DNA from: CAYWNA01 sp964459305
Lineage (GTDB): Bacteria > Planctomycetota > Planctomycetia > Pirellulales > Pirellulaceae
Direction: 5' to 3'
NCBI GenBank assembly: GCA_964459305.1
Contig: CAYWNA010000049.1
Coordinates: 1 to 62,215, forward strand
DNA: 62,215 nucleotides
Shown here: positions 34,857 to 43,688 of the stretch, in pieces
How the letters are laid out: the number at the start of each line of letters is the position of its first letter
How positions within the stretch are numbered: position 1 is the first letter of the stretch
Made by a program: the position numbers and the translations under genes
Notes under the pieces: generated by a model
Told to the model about the DNA's origin: nothing
Databases searched by the model: none
Seen by the model: the letters and a program-made list of their open reading frames with translations, nothing else

Positions 34857-36425
34857 ATGCTCAAACCTGGAAAGAAGAGAAAGATGATCGGTCGAAGCCG
34901 AGACATGGGTCGGTGGGTTATGACGGCAGCTATCGCGATTGCCTTGTCCCTGGCGATGCGGTTGCCTGACCGCGGAATGTCGCTTGTGATGGCGGCGGAT
35001 ACGGCGCGGCCGAATATCCTGTTTGTGTTCGCCGACGACCAGTGTTACGACACCATCAAAGCCCTGGGCAACTCGGAGGTCCGTACGCCCAACCTGGATC
35101 GGCTGGCGCGGGAGGGCACGACGTTTACCAACACTTACAACATGGGCTCCTGGACCGGCGCCGTCTGCGTGGCGTCGCGTACGATGTTGAACACGGGCCG
35201 TTTCCTCTGGCGAGCCAGAGCTGCCGATCTGCCGGAAATTGCCAGGCGTGAGCAAACCTGGTCGCAGCTACTGCGTAAGGCCGGATACGAAACCTACATG
35301 ACCGGCAAATGGCATGTGGGCGGCCTGAAGACCCAAGAGATCTTCGACCACGTCGTGAACGAGCGGCCGGGGATGCCGAACCAGACTGACGAGGGCTACA
35401 ACCGTCCGGTCGAAGATCGACCGGACAAATGGTCGCCGTCGGACCCGAAGTTCGGCGGTTTTTGGAAAGGTGGTAAGCATTGGAGCGAGGTGTTAGCGGA
35501 CGACGCGACCGCGTTTCTTCAGCGAGCCGCCAAACGTGATCAACCGTTCTTCATGTACCTGGCTTTCAACGCGCCTCATGATCCACGGCAGTCGCCTCAG
35601 CGGTTCGTCGACATGTATCCACAGCAGCAGATCGCGGTACCTCGCAATTTCCTTCCGGAGTATCCCTACAAACAGGAAATCGGCTGCTATCAGATGCGTG
35701 TCACGAAGCAAGGCAAAACCACGATCAAGTGGCAACGCGATGAACACTTGGCTCCCTGGCCGCGGACGGACTACGCCGTGCGCGTGAATCGCCAGGAATA
35801 CTACGCGATCATCACGCACATGGACGAACAGATCGGACGCATCCTGGACGCGCTCGATCGCACCGGCGAGCGCGACAATACCTACATCGTATTCACAGCC
35901 GACCACGGCCTGGCCTGCGGGCAACACGGTTTGATGGGCAAGCAGAACATGTACGAGCACAGCATGCGCCCGCCACTGATTGTCGTCGGACCTGGCGTGC
36001 CGGCTGGTCAGCAGCGCAGCGCACCGGTGTATCTGCAGGACGCGATGCCGACGACCTTGGAATTGGCGGGTATCGACAAACCGAATTATGTCGATTTCCA
36101 TAGCCTGCTACCGCGCATCCGCAACCCACAACAATCAAGTGCCTATGACGCCATTTACGGCGCCTATCAAACGGATCTGCAGCGCATGGTCCGCGTCGGC
36201 AATTGGAAACTGATCGTCTATCCGCAGGCGAAAGTGGTTCGTTTGTTCGATCTCCAAGCCGATCCTGCGGAAATGCACGATCTGGCAGGCGACTCACAAC
36301 AGAAAGATCGCGTGCGTGGTTTTTTCAACGAACTGTTGCGATTGCAGGAGCGAATGGATGACCAACTTGATTTGACCGCCCATTTTCCAAACCTCTCACT
36401 GCCACACAGGAGAGGAAAACCATGA
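34857..36425 (+). CDS. S1-family sulfatase (CVASR type), secreted
   Basis: A 522-residue sulfatase with RPNILFVFADDQCYD at the metal site, the formylglycine motif CVASR inside GSWTGAVCVASRTMLNTGR, TGKWHVGG and a VFTADHGLACGQHG site. The GSW-x-GAVC context differs from that of the first sulfatase and resembles a different S1 subfamily. The N-terminus is uncertain: ATG 34857 gives a long basic lead (MLKPGKKRKMIGRSRDMG) before the hydrophobic stretch, and ATG 34884 is equally possible. Its TGA overlaps the start of a sulfatase remnant (ATGA). Confidence 0.9.
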   Translation: MLKPGKKRKMIGRSRDMGRWVMTAAIAIALSLAMRLPDRGMSLVMAADTARPNILFVFADDQCYDTIKALGNSEVRTPNLDRLAREGTTFTNTYNMGSWTGAVCVASRTMLNTGRFLWRARAADLPEIARREQTWSQLLRKAGYETYMTGKWHVGGLKTQEIFDHVVNERPGMPNQTDEGYNRPVEDRPDKWSPSDPKFGGFWKGGKHWSEVLADDATAFLQRAAKRDQPFFMYLAFNAPHDPRQSPQRFVDMYPQQQIAVPRNFLPEYPYKQEIGCYQMRVTKQGKTTIKWQRDEHLAPWPRTDYAVRVNRQEYYAIITHMDEQIGRILDALDRTGERDNTYIVFTADHGLACGQHGLMGKQNMYEHSMRPPLIVVGPGVPAGQQRSAPVYLQDAMPTTLELAGIDKPNYVDFHSLLPRIRNPQQSSAYDAIYGAYQTDLQRMVRVGNWKLIVYPQAKVVRLFDLQADPAEMHDLAGDSQQKDRVRGFFNELLRLQERMDDQLDLTAHFPNLSLPHRRGKP

Positions 36426-36561
36426 AGTCGTTCTCTTTGTTATCTCTGTTGTTCTGCGTAATCATCGCTGTCATTGGGCGGTGCCCAGCGTGCGGGGATT
36501 CGTTTGCTGCTCTCGGCCCAACATCATTCTGGTCATGCCCGACGATGGGACCGGTCGCTGA
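36422..36561 (+). pseudogene. Truncated, frameshifted sulfatase remnant
   Basis: ATG 36422 follows acaggagaggaaaacc, a good ribosome site, and overlaps the upstream sulfatase stop. It encodes a signal peptide (MKSFSLLSLLFCVIIAVIG). The sulfatase start RPNIILVMPDDGTGR is then read from 36514 in another frame and ends at TGA 36559. Nothing sulfatase-like follows; the 3' end of a minus-strand gene begins at 36565. This is the 5' end of a second sulfatase gene that was cut by a rearrangement. Confidence 0.75.
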
Positions 36562-36564
36562 TGT

Positions 36565-37041
36565 TCAACCGAGCGAACTCACTGATTCATGCACGTCGTG
36601 GTCGGCGAAGGTTTCGTGGTCGCCGGCCCGCGATTCAGCTGCTTCGCAGCGCCGCACCAATTGATCCACCTTGGTGCCTAGGTCTTGCCAGAAATCGTTG
36701 TCTCGAAACCTCATCGTCGCGATTTCTTCGCCTCTCGCAAAGCGATCCAGATCGTTTTGCACGCGAAAGATGGGACCGGCGAATCGATGGCTCAACTTGA
36801 GCACGTCGTACAGGACAAAGGGCAGCAGGGCGCTCAGCGTCGCCAGGATCGGCCAGTGCTGCTGGCAGACGTCGAAGAAATGATCGAGCAACAGGCGGTC
36901 GGGCTCCATTAATGTCCGCACAATGGAAAGCGGAACCGTGGCGAACAGCAAACATAACATCCCGTAACAGAACACCCTCACCAAGATGGCGCCCTGGACA
37001 AGACGGTCAACGTAAAGTCGCTTTCGTTTTCTCTTCGCCAT
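36565..37041 (-). CDS. Small membrane protein with HAMP-like region
   Basis: A 158-residue protein, starting at ATG 37041 (the frame is open back to 37161). It has a basic N-terminus (MAKRKRKRLYVDRLVQG), two hydrophobic segments (VRVFCYGMLCLLFATVPLSI and ILATLSALLPFVLYDVLKLS) separated by a short loop, then RFAGPIFRVQNDLDRFARGE, which resembles the entry of a HAMP linker, and a charged tail. Function unknown. It lies next to a Flp pilin gene on the same strand, so a role at the cell surface or in pilus signalling is possible. Confidence 0.6.
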   Translation of the reverse strand: MAKRKRKRLYVDRLVQGAILVRVFCYGMLCLLFATVPLSIVRTLMEPDRLLLDHFFDVCQQHWPILATLSALLPFVLYDVLKLSHRFAGPIFRVQNDLDRFARGEEIATMRFRDNDFWQDLGTKVDQLVRRCEAAESRAGDHETFADHDVHESVSSLG

Positions 37042-37090
37042 GGGTTTCGCCCCGCTGATTACGTAGGAGAAGAAATCGGCATACAAACGT

Positions 37091-37309
37091 TCATCGATAG
37101 CCTGATGAAGTGTCCCCGCCGCCACCTTGAGTCGCGCCGCCAATGCTGTTCGACGAATCATCCAGGCTGTCGCCTATCCCGCCAGACAACTGCATGGCGG
37201 TAATGACCGCCCCCAGGATCAGCATCAACAGGACCGCATATTCTACAGACGTGGCGCCCTCTTCGCTTCGCAGAAAACGTACCGCTTTGCTTCCAAGGGT
37301 CATGATCAT
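37091..37309 (-). CDS. Flp/Fap-type pilin
   Basis: A 72-residue protein of the Flp (type IVb) pilin class. A short basic leader (MIMTLGSKAVRFLRSE) is followed by EGATSVEYAVLLMLILGAVI, the standard Flp helix with Glu at position +5-like spacing, and a Gly/Ser-rich tail. It is the subunit of a Tad-type pilus; no other tad gene is in the window. The 278-bp gap upstream (37310-37587) shows no gene. Confidence 0.85.
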   Translation of the reverse strand: MIMTLGSKAVRFLRSEEGATSVEYAVLLMLILGAVITAMQLSGGIGDSLDDSSNSIGGATQGGGGDTSSGYR

Positions 37310-37587
37310 TCCAATACTTTGGCCGGTTCTTCAAAGACAACTCTACGTCACACGTCCGTGCGTTGCAGACCCGTTGCCTCTGGGAGAATGATCTGCACCG
37401 GAGAGAATCCGGCCTCACAGGTGATCCAAACCGATCAACCTGCATTACTCCGCCAAATAGACCTCAAGGTCGCGGAAACGACAACTTCCTCATTTGGAGT
37501 TGGCGCAGACTCTTCAGGCGTGATGAGGGCGTTTCCATTTCTTCGGAATGGTGCGTCCGTGTAGTTGTGTCCGTCACGTTCGCCAGC

Positions 37588-38868
37588 CTACTTCGCCGGC
37601 GGTTCTGCGATGCTGTTGTGCTCGACGATGGTCTCTTGGGCGCCGCGGAGATCGAGTGCGGGGCGCTTCTCGTCCGTCTTGCGATTCAGGTCTGCCATCA
37701 CATTGCCGGTGATGACGATGCGCCGGCATTTGGCGTCGGCTTCGATGGCCTGGCGATTCAGTCCGGTGAACACGTTTCCGGAAATCGCGACGTCGCTGGT
37801 GCCCGCAAGGTGGATACCGGCCGCTGGGTCGTCCGAATTCGACCGGTACTTGCCCTCGCCGATGTAGCGATCGGAGAAGTTGTTGCCGGTGATGGTGATT
37901 CGACCGCTATCGGGTCCGACAACCACTGCCCGCACCTCGTCGACCGTGAACGTGTTAGCCGAGACCGTGCATCCCCAAGCATCGCGCAAATCGACGCCTC
38001 CACCGTAGTTGTGGGCGATGACGTTGGCGCTGACGGTGATCCCGTGGCAATCACGATCCAAGACTACCGCGGTTCCCTGGCATTCTTCGATCATGTTTCC
38101 CGACAAGACCGAACCGTAAGTGGTCTCGATCACGACGCCGTGGCGTAAATGGTCGTCGATGTTGTTGCTGTTCATGCATAGGTTGCAGACCTTGATACAA
38201 AGAACGGCGTCGTTGTTTTCTTCGAACTGGTTCGAGTTGACCACGATGTCGTGCGCGCCGAGGATATTCAATCCGGCTTGGCGATTGTACGTCATGATGG
38301 AATCACAGACGCGAGCGTCTTCGAGACAATCGACCAGGTTAATGCCGTGCCCGCCGTTGTGGTCGACGCTCAGTCCCTCGATGTAGATTTCGTTTACTCG
38401 CTGAGCCAGTAGCCCGTCGCCGCCGGAGGGCTGGGTACTTTTTGCATCAATGACGTTGGGGTCTCCACAGATGCGGAAATCGGCCAACTGAACGCGCCAC
38501 ACGAATGCCCTGGGGTTGGCCGCCAAATTTGGCGGGCGGACGATCAACGCGGGCTTCCCGTCCTGATTGCAGTTGATCAGCCGCGTGGCTGCACCGGCGC
38601 CTTCGATTCGGGTCTCCGGTCGTTCCAGCACCAGTGGCTCCGTCAGCCGGAAATCGCCCGGCGGGAGTTTCACCAGTCCGCCCGTCATGGGCACAGCGTC
38701 GAAAGCCTCCTGAAGCCTCGCATATTGCGATGCGTCAATCACCGCCGGCGAAGGGTCAGTTTCGGTGACCGCCGGATCGGCCGCCGTCGTTCCGTTCCCT
38801 TGCGACATGATCCACCCAAAAATAACCAGGACACCGAACAATGTGAGCATGACTTTTGTAGACGTCAT
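37588..38868 (-). CDS. Secreted right-handed parallel beta-helix protein
   Basis: A 426-residue protein. ATG 38868 is chosen because AAGGAGG lies 5 bp upstream and a hydrophobic signal (MTSTKVMLTLFGVLVIFGWI) follows. Beta-helix rungs recur as VVNSNQFEENNDAVLCI, VLSGNMIEECQGTAVVL, TVSANVIAHNYGGGVDLRD, TITGNNFSD, AISGNVFTGL and VITGNVMADL. Such NosD/pectate-lyase-like helices include glycan lyases, epimerases and structural proteins; no catalytic set is evident. The opening SQYARLQEAFDAVPMTGGLVKLPPG matches the start seen in pectate-lyase superfamily proteins. Confidence 0.8.
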   Translation of the reverse strand: MTSTKVMLTLFGVLVIFGWIMSQGNGTTAADPAVTETDPSPAVIDASQYARLQEAFDAVPMTGGLVKLPPGDFRLTEPLVLERPETRIEGAGAATRLINCNQDGKPALIVRPPNLAANPRAFVWRVQLADFRICGDPNVIDAKSTQPSGGDGLLAQRVNEIYIEGLSVDHNGGHGINLVDCLEDARVCDSIMTYNRQAGLNILGAHDIVVNSNQFEENNDAVLCIKVCNLCMNSNNIDDHLRHGVVIETTYGSVLSGNMIEECQGTAVVLDRDCHGITVSANVIAHNYGGGVDLRDAWGCTVSANTFTVDEVRAVVVGPDSGRITITGNNFSDRYIGEGKYRSNSDDPAAGIHLAGTSDVAISGNVFTGLNRQAIEADAKCRRIVITGNVMADLNRKTDEKRPALDLRGAQETIVEHNSIAEPPAK

Positions 38869-38948
38869 TGAGTCCTCCTTCGGTTGAAGTTCGTACTGCG
38901 GATTTTGCATCAACATTCATTCCAGGATCGACGATAACGGATTGTCCT

Positions 38949-39030
38949 CGTTTAACCGCGACCCGCCAGGGGAGCGCGTGGGCAACCAGTGTCGCTCGGA
39001 CGCGCTCCCCTGGCGGGTCGCGGCAAAACG
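38949..39030. repeat. CGTTTAACC-family foldback repeat, full copy
   Basis: Outer cgtttaacc/aaaacg and inner arms ccgcgacccgcc..agcgcgt with acgcgct..ggcgggtcgcgg form a long inverted repeat. Its loop (gtgggcaaccagtgtcgctcggac) is found again, in the opposite orientation, at 41634-41690. Confidence 0.9.
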
Positions 39031-39113
39031 ATGCGTACATAAATAGGAAGCCACCCCACTGCAATTCAAATTGGCCGAATACTCCAAACGCGCAGGTTGC
39101 GGCCGGAGCCGAA

Positions 39114-41606
39114 TCAGGATTCACCGGAGAGGAATTCGACGATAGTCGTCGCGGGCGCGTCGTCAATACAAATCGTCGCTGTCACCCCAGAACCAACTCG
39201 ACCGAGAAGCTCTTCTACTTCGGCTTCCTGGAGCCGTTCGCTGTTCAGGCCGGCGGGGTTGACACAAAGGAACCGCCGACTCGAACAGAGGGCAGTCAGT
39301 TGCGGCACGTCGGCGGTTTTGAGAATGTTGGGCGCGTAGAGCCAGCGCGGTTGTGGTAACGGGTCGGCGATGGTGTGCACGAAGCTCCCTACGGAACCCT
39401 CTGCGACGACCGTCGCGATCTTGTCGAATAGGGCTCCGGCCAATGTTGCGATCGTGCCCGTGCTGCCGCGACCGTAGACGGCGATGCGATTGCCATCGAT
39501 GTCCTTTCGGGAGGCAAGATACCGGACAGCACATGCAACGTCCCATGCCTGTTGGGCCAACATGGGGCGTCCCAATACGATCGCGTCGCTGGCACAGTGA
39601 TTCTCGTGCACCTTGACCTCTCCCAAGCCGCGGACGTCCAAGGCGAGCACGGCGATGCCGCGGTCCAACAGCTTGGCGGAGACCATCGAATGACGCACGG
39701 CCTCCTTTCCTTCGTCATCGATCGTGATGACAACTCGCAATGGTGTGGACGCATCTCCGGGGAGAATAAGAAGGGCGGGTATCTCCAATGCTTCTTCCGT
39801 GCGAATCGCCAATCGCTCCACCGTGTGGCCATCCCATTCGAATGTACCCAAGGACTGGGCCGCGGGTTCAAGTTCCGGCGGCTTGCCGCCGAGTAGCGTC
39901 CAAAGCTCCTGGCGGAGTTTCACCGCCCAAACGTTCCTAGCGGCTTCATCGTCGGGCACCGGCGGATACGAAGTGACCAGTCGATCGGCTTCCTCGCCCA
40001 CGAGATCGACGTAGGTTTTTGCGTCGTCGGGCATCTTGCCATCTTTGAGCACTTGCAGATCCTTTGCCTGCCAATCTTCGAGTTCCAGCTTCGGTTCTGC
40101 GCGCGGCGCACCATCGCCGCAGTTTTGAAGCCAGCGGTCGAACCAACCGTACGCTGCCTCGCGCAATGGCCCGGACCAACCGTGCGTCAAAGGTGCCTCT
40201 TGCAGTCTGACTCGTTCAGCCTGGTCGTGAAGAGCATAGATCTTTTGGGCGCGATCGATTGTCTTCCGCACACCAGCGACGGGGAAGATGGGATCCTTTG
40301 CCCCGTTGCCCGCCAGGAATGGCCGCGGGGCACAAAGCCCAATGAACTCGAACTGCTCGAAATCGCGGCAGGCCCCCGGCAAATGGTTGCAGATGCAATG
40401 GTTGCCACCTTCGGCGAGCCAGGCTTCGTACGAGCAAAGACAGCAGAACGACGCGCCAACCGCAAACCGAGGCTCGACCGGCATCGTGTACATGGTGTTC
40501 AATCCGCCGCCGGAATTGCCCGTCAGGCCGATTCGATTCGGATCGACATCATCGCGAGTCACGAGATAATCGACGGCCCGAATGCTGTCCCAGACCATGT
40601 AGTGCAGATTCGACTTGCCGGTCAGTAGGGCCGCGTAACTGACGTCGTGCGAATTGCCCGGCAATCGACGTTCTCCCTGACCGACTGGATCGTAGGCCAG
40701 CACAAGAAAGCCCTGGTGGACCAGGCCGAGTTGGGCGGTCCGGTAGAGGTCGTAGTTTTTGCCCTGCTGCATGGCGTGGCCCGCTGTGACCAACACCGCC
40801 GGAAGCGGCCGTGGTGCATCTTTTGGCACGTAGACATTTGCGGTCACGTAGAAGTGCGGCTTGCTTTGAAATAAGAGGTTTTCGATGGTGTAAGTCTCGC
40901 GTTCGCATCGGCCGGTGATGCGCGCGGCCAGCGGCGTCTTGTCGGGCCATGGATCGAAGCCCAGCGCCCGCCGGAACGACAACTCCACCGCCGTGCGACG
41001 AGATTCCCATTGCTCTAGAGTTTCAGGATCGGGCCATTTCTGCGTAAGGGCGACGCACGCGTCGATGTTGAACCGCAAGGCATTGGCTTCATCCGGCAAG
41101 CTGTCCGGATAGATCGACCACAGCCGTTCTTCGTCCATGGGATCCTCGTCAGGATCGTCGGTCAACAGAACGGCATCGGCCGTTTCAAAACCAACATCCG
41201 CGTCGTGTACGGCGATTTGGACGGGCCCCGCGGTCAGTTCGACCTCGCCAGCTTTTTCCCAGACCCAGCGCCGGCGAGTGTCTTTGTGAGTGACCGCCAA
41301 GCGTTCGCCTGCCACCTCGATCTGCAAAGCCCGGCGCGAGTTGGCCGAAGTGAACGCGCGCAGCCAGACGACGTAGCCACCGCCCTGGCTGACTCGAACA
41401 GTCGTTTGCATCGTCGTCGACGCCACGTTTGGACTGGCGTTCGATGTGCAAAAGCCCTCGCCGAGATAGCCCGGTATGTTGGTTTGCCGTCGCCATGATC
41501 CGTCGAAATCCTCGATTTGCAGGAGTAGCCGCTCGGCGTAGCCGGCCGTGGCGAACATGCAAATGGCAGAGACGAAAACGATATGGGTGGTCATGCGTTT
41601 CAACAT
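39114..41606 (-). CDS. Secreted double alpha/beta-hydrolase esterase (acetyl xylan esterase-like)
   Basis: An 830-residue secreted protein. After a signal peptide, residues ~25-150 form a beta-rich carbohydrate-binding-like domain. An acetyl-xylan-esterase-like alpha/beta-hydrolase follows (~200-500), with the nucleophile elbow GNSGGG, an acid in GNGAKDPIFP and the His in LTHGW. A second hydrolase-like half (~580-810) has the degenerate elbow GRGSTG, lacks a clear catalytic His and may be structural. It is expected to deacylate polysaccharides outside the cytoplasm. The gene is bracketed by inverted copies of one foldback repeat (38949-39030 and 41634-41690). Confidence 0.78.
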   Translation of the reverse strand: MLKRMTTHIVFVSAICMFATAGYAERLLLQIEDFDGSWRRQTNIPGYLGEGFCTSNASPNVASTTMQTTVRVSQGGGYVVWLRAFTSANSRRALQIEVAGERLAVTHKDTRRRWVWEKAGEVELTAGPVQIAVHDADVGFETADAVLLTDDPDEDPMDEERLWSIYPDSLPDEANALRFNIDACVALTQKWPDPETLEQWESRRTAVELSFRRALGFDPWPDKTPLAARITGRCERETYTIENLLFQSKPHFYVTANVYVPKDAPRPLPAVLVTAGHAMQQGKNYDLYRTAQLGLVHQGFLVLAYDPVGQGERRLPGNSHDVSYAALLTGKSNLHYMVWDSIRAVDYLVTRDDVDPNRIGLTGNSGGGLNTMYTMPVEPRFAVGASFCCLCSYEAWLAEGGNHCICNHLPGACRDFEQFEFIGLCAPRPFLAGNGAKDPIFPVAGVRKTIDRAQKIYALHDQAERVRLQEAPLTHGWSGPLREAAYGWFDRWLQNCGDGAPRAEPKLELEDWQAKDLQVLKDGKMPDDAKTYVDLVGEEADRLVTSYPPVPDDEAARNVWAVKLRQELWTLLGGKPPELEPAAQSLGTFEWDGHTVERLAIRTEEALEIPALLILPGDASTPLRVVITIDDEGKEAVRHSMVSAKLLDRGIAVLALDVRGLGEVKVHENHCASDAIVLGRPMLAQQAWDVACAVRYLASRKDIDGNRIAVYGRGSTGTIATLAGALFDKIATVVAEGSVGSFVHTIADPLPQPRWLYAPNILKTADVPQLTALCSSRRFLCVNPAGLNSERLQEAEVEELLGRVGSGVTATICIDDAPATTIVEFLSGES

Positions 41607-41633
41607 TCTTGTTGCCTTTCACTCAAGCTGTCA

Positions 41634-41690
41634 GCGCGTCCGAGCGACCCTGGTTACCCACGCGCTCCCCTGGCGGGTCGCGGTCAAACG
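41634..41690. repeat. CGTTTAACC-family foldback repeat, truncated copy
   Basis: This is about 57 bp of the same repeat as 38949-39030 in the opposite orientation: the loop gtccgagcgac.ctggtt.cccac and the arm acgcgctcccctggcgggt are kept with about three differences, while the other arm is missing. It lies in the divergent gap 41607-41858, where I see no gene. Confidence 0.85.
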
Positions 41691-41858
41691 CCAATACGGC
41701 CTCTGTCCCGCAGTGTAGCAGAGCGAACAGTGTCGGTCGAATCGCGGGCAGTATCCGAATGTCGTTTTTTCCGGTTATTGACAAGGGCCACTGTGCACCC
41801 AAAAATCGTCTGGCGGTGGGGTGTTTGTTACGGAGATTCTCAAACAGGAGTTGAATTG

Positions 41859-43370
41859 ATGGCTATACTTCTTCGCCGATATGTGGGGCGTGCCGGATTG
41901 CTGGTATTGGCCGTGTCGCTTGCGGCCCGTGGGACGGTTGCGGATGAAACTGTCCAGCCGTTCAAGGCGGGGTTTGCCGAGACCGATATCACGCCGGAGG
42001 AGGGCATGGAAAAGCCGGGCGGGTACCACAAGTCGTTCATGCGACGGACGCAGGATCCGTGCAAGGTCCGCGCGGCGGTCTTCGACGACGGCAAGAAACG
42101 AGTGGCGCTGGTAGGCATCGACGCCCTGATCGTGCCCCGGCATTTGGTCATGGCCGTGCGAAAAGACATCGAAGCGAAATGCGGCATCAAGCCCGATGCG
42201 GTATTGATCGGTGCTTCGCATTCGCACAGCTCAGGCCCGACGGGCATGGTCCAGCCGGGCGAATATGATCATGCCTCCGAGCTGGTGAAGAAGCTGGCCT
42301 ACGAACAGTCGTCGTGCGCTGATTCAGCCTATCTGGAGGCTGTACGAAAAGAAATTGTCAACGCCGTCTGCCAGGCCGACAGGGATCGTGTTGAGGCACA
42401 GTGTGGTGTAGACAGCGGCTACGAGGACAAGGTTGCCTTCAACCGCCGTTTCCGGATGAAGAACGGTTTGACCTTTACCCACCCCGGAAAACGAAACCCT
42501 GACATCGTGGAGCCAGCCGGTCCTATCGACCCCGAAGTGGGCGTGATCGGGGCCTGGAACGCCGACGGCAAACTGTTGGGCTGCGTTGTCAATTACGCCA
42601 ATCACGGCACGACCGGAGCCAGTGGATGGTCGGCCAACTGGATCTACTACATGGAGCAAGTCATCCGCGGGTCGATGGGCGACGACGTGATCGTTGTGTT
42701 CCTGAACGGCGACTGCGGCGACATCACCCAGGTGGATAACCTCAGTCCGTATCCCAACATCGACGGCCCTATCGTCGGCGGCCGGGTCGGTGCCGAGGCA
42801 GTCAAGGTGCTGTTGAGCATGCATCGTGGCTCGCTGGCCCCGGTCGACGCCAAGGTCAAGGTATGGAATATCAGACGCCGGGCCCCCAATCCGGAAAAAG
42901 TAAAAAGCTGCCTGGAAGAGGCTAAAAAGAACCCGGATCGCGTGCCCACTTGGACCAAGGAGACCTTGATGTTGGATGCATTGATCGCCAGCGAGCCGGA
43001 GGTGGAGGTCGAAGTGCAAGCGGTCCAAGTCGGGCCAGCGGTTTTCGTAACCAACGAAGCCGAGATGTTCGTCGAGTACGGCCTGGAGCTGAAGAAGAAA
43101 AGCCAATTCGAATTCACGTTTCCCGTCGAACTGGCCAACGGCTGCGTGGGCTACATCCCCACACAAGAAGCCATGGGGCCAAACGGCGGCGGCTACGAGA
43201 CTCGCTTGACCGCGTACAGCAATCTGGAGATCACCGCGGGCCAACAAATGCTCGACGCAGGGCTCGAACTGGTAGGCCAGATGGCGCCGGGCGAGGCCCC
43301 CACGCCGAAAGAGATCCCGCCGTCGAACAAGCCCTGGTCATACGGCAGTGTGCCGCCGGAGGTGGATTAG
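41859..43370 (+). CDS. Neutral/alkaline ceramidase N-terminal-domain-like protein
   Basis: A 503-residue secreted protein (signal peptide MAILLRRYVGRAGLLVLAVSLAARG) with CAGGAG 8 bp before the ATG; the frame is open far upstream but without a signal. It matches the ceramidase N-terminal family: KAGFAETDITPEEG, the metal-binding ASHSHSSGP and VVNYANHGTT. The catalytic Ser block of true ceramidases (GDVSPN type) reads NGDCGDIT here, so the Ser is replaced and ceramidase activity is doubtful; a metal-dependent amidase or esterase on another substrate is possible. Its TAG stop is the first three bases of a repeat. Confidence 0.75.
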   Translation: MAILLRRYVGRAGLLVLAVSLAARGTVADETVQPFKAGFAETDITPEEGMEKPGGYHKSFMRRTQDPCKVRAAVFDDGKKRVALVGIDALIVPRHLVMAVRKDIEAKCGIKPDAVLIGASHSHSSGPTGMVQPGEYDHASELVKKLAYEQSSCADSAYLEAVRKEIVNAVCQADRDRVEAQCGVDSGYEDKVAFNRRFRMKNGLTFTHPGKRNPDIVEPAGPIDPEVGVIGAWNADGKLLGCVVNYANHGTTGASGWSANWIYYMEQVIRGSMGDDVIVVFLNGDCGDITQVDNLSPYPNIDGPIVGGRVGAEAVKVLLSMHRGSLAPVDAKVKVWNIRRRAPNPEKVKSCLEEAKKNPDRVPTWTKETLMLDALIASEPEVEVEVQAVQVGPAVFVTNEAEMFVEYGLELKKKSQFEFTFPVELANGCVGYIPTQEAMGPNGGGYETRLTAYSNLEITAGQQMLDAGLELVGQMAPGEAPTPKEIPPSNKPWSYGSVPPEVD

Positions 43371-43684
43371 GGTGGGCCGCGGACCTGCTCACATAGCATT
43401 CCGCGCGCATGACAGGACGGTATCCGCGCGTCGTGGAACGGCCAAATACCGAGGTCCACCGAGATGTGCGCTGCGTTGGCATCGACGCGCATCGTTTGCG
43501 GGAAACGTACGTCCAGGGTGGCGTGATAACGATGCCGGCGCGTTGGGGCCAGATGCGCGCGATTCGGAATGGCAAGCGGATTCTGGTGGGCTGCGCTCGG
43601 TTTTCGGCATCGCGAGTGGTTACGAGAGGGCAGGCCATCTGCAAGAGTCAGCGTGTCCCGTCTGCTTCGCTTGGCCCACCCTAC
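43368..43684. repeat. TAGGGTGGGCC element between convergent genes
   Basis: It begins tagggtgggccgcgg, whose first triplet is the stop of the ceramidase-like gene, and ends ggcttggcccaccctac-like at 43684, a few bases before the stop of the convergent gene. The ends are inverted repeats (gggtgggcc/ggcccaccc). The ~318-bp interior is open to several spurious frames; I see no gene in it. Related elements lie at 57633, 58039 and 61812. Confidence 0.7.
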
Positions 43685-43688
43685 AGGC

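Noticed and set aside
36474..36912. Short plus-strand frames after the sulfatase remnant
   Set aside because: They are antisense to the minus-strand membrane-protein gene and have no sulfatase sequence after the DDGTGR segment.
38949..41690. Composite transposon carrying the esterase
   Set aside because: Inverted repeats flank the gene, but there is no transposase or target-site duplication; kept only as a structural observation.
43368..43684. Possible small genes in the gap between convergent genes
   Set aside because: The short frames overlap each other, lack ribosome sites and lie within a repeat with inverted ends.
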